From Gracilaria domingensis (taxonomy: Eukaryota; Rhodophyta; Florideophyceae; Gracilariales; Gracilariaceae): a stretch of 64,000 nucleotides of DNA. The translations under genes were made by a program, and so were the position numbers. Of this stretch, positions 58,021 to 64,000 are shown piece by piece; positions within the stretch are counted from its first letter, which is position 1, and every line of letters begins with the position of its first letter. Location of the stretch: positions 1-64,000 of the forward strand of contig VCMS01000085.1 of assembly GCA_022539475.1 (NCBI GenBank), given 5' to 3'. The notes beneath the pieces were generated by a model. The model worked only from the letters and a program-made list of their open reading frames with translations, searched no databases and was not told the origin of the DNA.

Positions 58021-61000
58021 GATTTTGAAATGCTTTTGCAATAAGGTTTCGACAATACGCGAACAGTCATTCACTATAATCTATCAGAAGTATGCCAAAC
58101 AGTTGAGAAAAGTAGTATGACTGCTCAGTTTTTCACATCTTGGTTTTACTTTTCATTCAGTTCGCAGTCGAGGGGCTCTACATGAATTTATGACCAGAAA
58201 GCCAGCAAAACATATTGCTCTTATCAGAAGATAGAGATTTTTATCATCTTTACGTCATTACCTTACTTCTGAAAAGGCCTGGTTAATGAAGATGAACATC
58301 CAGGAAAGTGATTTGGAACAGATAACACAGCTTGCCGCTGCATTATCACAAACTGTCGAACGCTATCGCAGGTGTGCTTAGGAAAGCACACAGCTTTGCA
58401 GGGTTGGGAAGACCTGGTGCTATGCAGCACCAGGAGCCAGCATGGATAAGCTCCATGCTGGCGCGGCAGTGCCAGCAGGGCAAGAAAGCCTACAGACCCA
58501 AAGCTTGACCGATTAAAATAAGAAAAATTTATGTGTAGGCGCATAGGTGAAAATGATGGAAAAGTGCCAAAGTGCCCTGTTCACAAGGATTGCGAGCCGG
58601 TCAATGTTGCTCGTTTTTGGAGAGCCAAATGCTCACACTTGTACTATCTACCCTACCCCTCCGTGTCGTTCCCGCCCCCAAGAGATGAGGGAAATCACCA
58701 GACCTAATCGCGCTTCTCGCCTTCTTTTCTGTCATGTATTGTTAGCACTCCCAGGCTTGCAACACAAGTTTCTGCCTCGTCTCGCGCGAATCTGACGTCT
58801 ATGCGCCGTTCTGCGCCGTTCCTTTCACCACTGCATGCCGCTCACTAGAGTTGACAATCGGCCCGTTTTGTATGAGCAATACGAAGCTGATGGATTCGTT
58901 ATGCTGCACGAAGAGTGTTTACCGCTTCCTTTACTAGAAAACTCCGCGAACGCCTCATACAGTTTCTGTTTGTGCAGTTAAACATACACGGCTTCCACAT
59001 CATCACCCCCGCTACTTTACCCTCATAACAACACATATCAACACAGGGAAACAGCTCGTCTTCACGACATAGAACTTCGCAAACGACCAAACATGTAAAA
59101 CAGACGTTCAAACCTCAAACTGTTTGATTTCATTGATTGCTGAGAACCACACTTTCATAGTAACTAAACGCTTGCGTCAGTTTTGCGACACTCATCAACA
59201 TCACATTGACGCATGTCTAGTGCATGTGCGTGCAAGTTTTATTATTAGCAGAACAAGCGCCCTTCTTCTAGACACAAGCTGTGATACCTGTTGGGTGTGC
59301 CAAGAATCAAAGCTGAGGAACACGAAATGGAGTTGCATCATGATGAGTGTCCGAGATGTTTTAATAGTTTAAACTACAATTACACTGCGTCGTCAAGTCT
59401 AACGAAAGAGAGTAAAAGGGGCTCCACTCACAAGGAGAACAGCGAGGCGTGAAAGAGATTTCTCAAGACGAGTTGTGGCGGTGTGGAGCAGCGTTGCAGA
59501 ATGTTTGATTTGGAAGTTTGCAGAGCAAATGGCAACGTTACACAACTTAGGTTCTCCAAGATTTGGACGTGAGCCACCACCAGCGAAAGGCAGGAGACGT
59601 GTCAGAAGGCTTAGCGTGCGGAAGAGATAAAGGTGGGAAATCAAGTAGATTGGCAGGTGTGCGTGGCGGTATGCAGCAACGCGTAGACTTGTCAAGGCGA
59701 TTGGCGCGTTTGATATCCTGGTGACTGTGTGCATGTGGGCATTGAATTGGTGGTGAGGGGAGTCAGAAAAGCTAGATACGGTTTGAAAGATGTTGGATAC
59801 GTCAGCTGAGTAAAAGAAGGTGTGGCTTAAAATGTGAATGGTGAGGACTCGAAGGATGGCGTCATCGCAGGGGGAGATTAGAAACTGATAGGCTTGGAGC
59901 GATACAAGGTGATGGTTTTGGTTGCAAAGCGATAGAGGTCAAAATACGATCGGCGGCATGGAAGGCTGGCAAAGGTGGAGCACAGGAAGCAATGCATGTG
60001 AAAGAGAAATAGAGGCGAGGGGCGATTTGAATGGCGCAGAAGCAAAAGCGAAGCGTGGATGTATTGGATCGGTGGGGGCGGACACGAAAGGGAGGGAAGA
60101 AGTGGCTTAGGCATAGTCGCTGGGGCATAGCGCTTGAGGAAAGTTTTTGGATGGCAGGGTTGGAGCGGGGACGAAGAAATCGCAACGCATGTGCAGCGCT
60201 TTGTTTGTGGGGCGGGGGCGACCAATGGGAAAGCAGCGGTTGGCGAGGGCGCGATAAGACGCGCGAGAAAAGCGAATAAAGTTGTGCAGGCTTGGCGCAG
60301 CGGCGCCGCTTTTGAGCGCCCATGCACGGTGCAGTTTAATACATAAAAGTGCGTGTCATGCGGCGCCGGACGGCGGTGGGCTGACGCGCGCTGCGCGCAG
60401 CGCGCCACGCACACGCCGGCGGCCCCGTCACGTGGGCCCGTGCGCACGCAATTAATGCCGGGCCTCGTCGCATTCTGCGCCGCGCAGCCACTCGCGTCCC
60501 GGCCACTAACTGCCCGCCCTCTGGCCGCAACCGTCACACGCAACCACCCGGTCCACCGTCGAACGCATTTACACCAGAGAGAACGAGCGCCATTGTTTTG
60601 GAAACTGCACGACGTTGTCAACCACTGCCAAGTAATTATCGGTACGCTGTATATGCACACACTCGTTAAAAAGCGTCCCGTTGCCTTATCTCCGCATCTT
60701 GGCGGTTGACACAACCCAGGCTTTACCCGGAACTGTATCTGCCCCGCGCTCCATCACACAAAACGCGCCGCGCAACGCGAGCCCCCTACATGCCGCAGAA
60801 GCGCTTCCAATCCGCCTCCGCCGGTGTGGACTTCGGAAGCATGGCGGTAAGCACGCACCAAACAACCACTGACACGCGCGCATTCACGTCTGACGCCGTC
60901 TTTCCGTCCGTTACGTGGCATGAACCCAAGAAAAACGTAAGTGATTCGGAAACAGCACGCACGTACCACGCGCGCTACACGTGCTTGCCCCAAAGGCCTC

Positions 61001-63564
61001 GGCACTGAAACACAGCGGTGCCATTCTGTATTCGCGCACGCGTTGCGCACGCGCTGCGCACGCGTGAGGCACGTGTCCCTCGCAAGTGTGCACTTGCGTC
61101 TCAAACGCCTCCATTTGCGTGTCAGTTGCGCCATGCACGCCCCGCTCAGTCGCTCCCTCGCTGACGCCTGCGCAATCCCCGCCTCGCACCTAACAGGTCC
61201 CCTCGAGTTAATTCGACTTGTATTCTCCGCAACACCCCAAAACCCTTCTTGCGGCCATTATAATTCTCGTTAATCGCTCAACATCTTCTCTGTTTCTGCT
61301 CGCGAGCAGCTGCGCAGCCTCTGCCATCAACTTGTTGCTTTCTTGTTTCGACCTCGATGAAAACCCGCTCCTCATTCTGGAGAACATGCCTGGTAAACGT
61401 TTTTTAAAACGCACCACTGTTTCAGTCATAGCCTCCATATACAATATTCGCTGCCCTTCTTGTACGTCTTGTTATTCTCCTGCGTCAATAATTGCTCTAT
61501 CTCCTCATTTTCTATTGTATAAAAATCATCCGTACAAACTCTACCCTATAATCTTCCAGGTCAAAAACAACGAAGCATCGAAATATTGACCGCGTCACTG
61601 TCCGCCTTTGACCTACAGAACTTCCAAGTCTTTGGTTTCAAACACTTGTTACTGTTTAAAAGCATAAGAATTCACTTCTTCTACCTGTTTCCAAAATGTT
61701 CCCGCTGGGGCTGCGTGCCAACAAATCACTCAAATCATTTCTGGCTTAAGTGGCGATTCTAGTAAATTGGGGCACTACCATTATCGCACAAAGCTTGTCA
61801 TTGACAGCTTGGGCTTTACTTATGCCGTTGTACTGTAGACATATCTATCCCCCAATCCAGAAACCACACATGTGGAAAGCATAGCCGCACAACTCCATCT
61901 TCGACTCGAAAACCAACGAAGAAAATTCATTCAAAAGAAGCAAATATGCCCATTAGGCTTGACTTCCAAACAAACATTTTTCTACGACATTACTATAGCA
62001 TCGTGTCCGGACTCCCCCGCTACTTGCATCAGATGTGGTGTAACGGAGTCCGGTCGACTGTACTGGAATAGCGTCTCAAAGTACTGCAGGGCTTTAAGGT
62101 TTTAGGGGAACCTGCCACGTCACCTGAGTACTACTAGATGTCAGGTAGACAGCCGTAGGGCCGTGTATCTGCTCCGAAATTGCTATCACAAACCTTTTCT
62201 GTGTGATTTTGGCAACCCAAAAGAAAAAGGACCAAGTTGTAAGTTACTAAGTACAACAGTTTCTGTCAGATACCCTCGACTACTTGGTAACACCACCTCA
62301 CCTCAGCGTCACCATCCGTCACTCTTCTTCGCAGCTGGCAACCGCTCAACAGGAAGAAACTCCTCATAAGAGCAAATGCGTTCTTCACGGCTGTGCGAAG
62401 ACCACAAATAGTTCTAAATTCTCGTGCAATTGCCATCCACAAGAAAACACCTCGCATTGTCATGCTGCGTACACAGAAGCTGTTCACTCCCGCGACTGTC
62501 ACCGTTCAAATCCAGCTCCCCAAATCTGCTCGATACTCTCGAAGAAAACAGTCCTTTCTTCTAGCGTCTTCTCTTCGAAACTATTCAGCTCGAGGTTTTT
62601 CAACTGCCCGTCGAGCACTCGAGACAAGATTTCGGCAAGAATTGACTCCATCATTTTGGTAACGGCTCTCCACATTTTAAGCTTCGGGACCGAGCGAGCT
62701 CTTGTTTTGGAAAACTGAAAGGCTACGAGTGTCCTGATGTATTGCGAGACAGCGAAACTCCCTTTATTCTGTTTCTATGCATTAAACACACGTTTGCGGG
62801 CACAAAAAAAACAATTTGTTGAAACTGGCGTCCAAACTCGATTTCGCCTACCGTCGGTACACTTGGTAATTCTTTCTCAAAAGCCCTCGTAATTCACTTC
62901 GAACCCGAAGTCAGGATTGAGTTCCACCGCGATCTTCTCCAATTTATCGTTTCACGCTTCTTAGGACTTTACAGAAAGTGCAGCGATCTTATCAGTTCTT
63001 GCCAAGGTTATCCTTGAAGCGCAGATTTTTACAATCATTATCGATCGGAGATGTGGTGAATGGTGTTGAAAGCAATGCACTAGAAATCTTGCTTGGAGTG
63101 AAACTTAACCGGAAACTTCCACCTTATCCTGCGCCACGTACTTGGTAAGCAGTGTTCCAATTCACGTAGATTTTCCTGAAATCTTGCTCCGTGTGATTAA
63201 ACTTAGTAGGTGCTAACCATAGTGGTTTTGGCTAAAGCCATTCATCTTTAAATATTGATTAACCTAAGACACTTTTCTCATGGACACGTCGTCGTTAAGA
63301 CTTAAAAAGAACTGACAGGAGTGTTTCTTCCATCTCATTCACCCATCCTCAGTCCCAAGCCGTCTCTCGAGCCTCTCAAGGTTTCAGTCCGAAGGCATCT
63401 TCCCAATGAGATAGAATTTCCGCCTTCCCGAAACATCTTTTTAGCCCCTACCCGCGTCCCACGCCAAATAGAAGCCCTCTCTCATTTTCGACACTTTTTC
63501 GTAACCTAAAAGGCGAAGCTGTCTCGATCCTAGTACACATTGAGCAGCACTTCCTCTTCCAGAT

Positions 63565-63600
63565 TCCCCCCCCAGGTTCCCCCCCTGGGGGAAACCTGGA
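63565..63600. repeat. C-run/G-run hairpin
   Basis: CCCCCCCCAGGTTCCCCCCC is followed at once by TGGGGGAAACCTGG, pairing CCAGGTTCCCCC with GGGGGAAACCTGG. Strong local stem; function unknown. Confidence 0.7.
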
Positions 63601-63726
63601 GTAAGTGCTGCAGTTAACTGCGTATCTGCAGCATAGTCTAGATTTAAAGGTAGCATAGCAAGAAGGAGCAAGCCTACTGGCCTCCTGTGGTTCCGAAAGT
63701 TCTAATGAGAGGAAGAGCCCTGTCAA

Positions 63727-63751
63727 ATATATATATATATATATATATATT
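63727..63751. repeat. (AT)n microsatellite
   Basis: About 12 uninterrupted AT dinucleotides. A polymorphic length is expected. Confidence 0.95.
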
Positions 63752-64000
63752 TATGCAATGCCATAACACGAAGCGCAGCTCACCTTGTAGACTCCTTTTA
63801 GCAGGGGCGCAGGGAACCTCTTTAAGAAAAAAAGAGAACGTCAGAAACACGTGCCTGAGATACATGATCTCTCTCTGTTTAATTCCGGCATACTACAGTA
63901 CTACTGAGCGTTTCTGTTGAAAGAAACGTTCTCTCACCAGGAAGGCCAAAACCTAAAAGTTCCGGCCTCCGTTGGAGACCCGACCGCAGATCCGTTTTGC

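Larger units (their letters stand above)
58021..64000. other. No gene recognised
   Basis: Only short frames without motifs were found. Noted structures: a CCAGCATGGA/TCCATGCTGG stem near 58,436; G/C-rich words of the GCGCGCAGCGCG type at 60,380-60,410 and CGCACGCG repeats at 61,030-61,065; possible splice-donor-like GTAAG sites at 60,846 and 60,938 after short open stretches, not enough to call exons. If a host gene is present it would have to be intron-containing or non-coding. Confidence 0.4.

Noticed and set aside
59862-60714. Long minus-strand frames of 153 and 278 codons
   Set aside because: Overlapping frames in G/C-biased sequence, low-complexity composition and no motif; likely fortuitous.
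60789-60945. Two short open stretches each followed by GTAAG, considered as exons
   Set aside because: No convincing acceptor sites or downstream exons could be found.
61208-61444. Minus-strand frame of 78 codons with a helical-looking sequence
   Set aside because: No homologue recognised, no supporting context, opposite-strand frame equally open.
62509-62520. GTTCAAATCC, B-box-like
   Set aside because: No A-box upstream and no cloverleaf pairing.

Overview
This is a eukaryotic, mobile-element-dominated window with almost no recognisable host genes. Coding regions are long and intronless, and nearly everything recognisable belongs to DNA transposons or to fossils of LTR and tyrosine-recombinase retroelements. 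A compact, intron-poor genome with this repeat load would fit a multicellular red alga, but no marker gene fixes the taxon, so that is a guess. The main content is a very large DNA transposon present three times. Copy B (about 16.5-33.0 kb) is the fullest. Copy A (1-12,451) is the same element, cut off by the window start and carrying an internal deletion of about 3.9 kb. Copy C (47,903-52,258) is in the opposite orientation and keeps only one terminus plus the transposase. All three share a terminus beginning GTCTGTCTCTTGCA, and all three encode a roughly 1,080-residue transposase of CACTA/Plavaka type with an N-terminal zinc finger. The element carries striking cargo. Read leftwards is a protein of about 1,290 residues with a ParB-like domain and a C-terminal Fe(II)/2-oxoglutarate dioxygenase. 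Diverging from it is a protein of about 1,035 residues that joins a bacterial-type (beta-class, N6/N4 amino) DNA methyltransferase to a SET lysine-methyltransferase domain and bears a PKKKRKV nuclear-import motif. Two further unrecognised proteins follow, and the transposase converges on them. The two divergent genes start from promoters that are inverted copies of one another, separated by a fold-back palindrome. The cargo suggests an element that writes, and perhaps erases, nucleic-acid and histone marks. All cargo copies seen here are damaged; only the copy A transposase frame is long and open. Layout: 1-12,451 copy A; 12,452-13,255 Ty1/copia fossil into which copy A appears to have inserted; 14,442-16,205 two convergent, decayed HAD-phosphatase paralogues, the only host-like genes; 16,541-32,956 copy B, containing a 452-bp insertion with a 5-bp duplication; 32,957-33,415 an orphan reading-frame fragment; 33,650-38,540 Ty3/gypsy fossil on the minus strand; 40,750-43,541 gag-like and reverse-transcriptase part of a fossil retroelement; 43,542-46,800 chromodomain-bearing gypsy fossil; 47,903-52,258 transposon copy C; 52,261-55,711 and its LTR beyond, a minus-strand gypsy gag-protease fossil; 56,640-58,020 RNase H plus tyrosine-recombinase relic, possibly the other half of the element at 40.7-43.5 kb split by nested insertions. 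From 58 kb to the end no gene could be supported.
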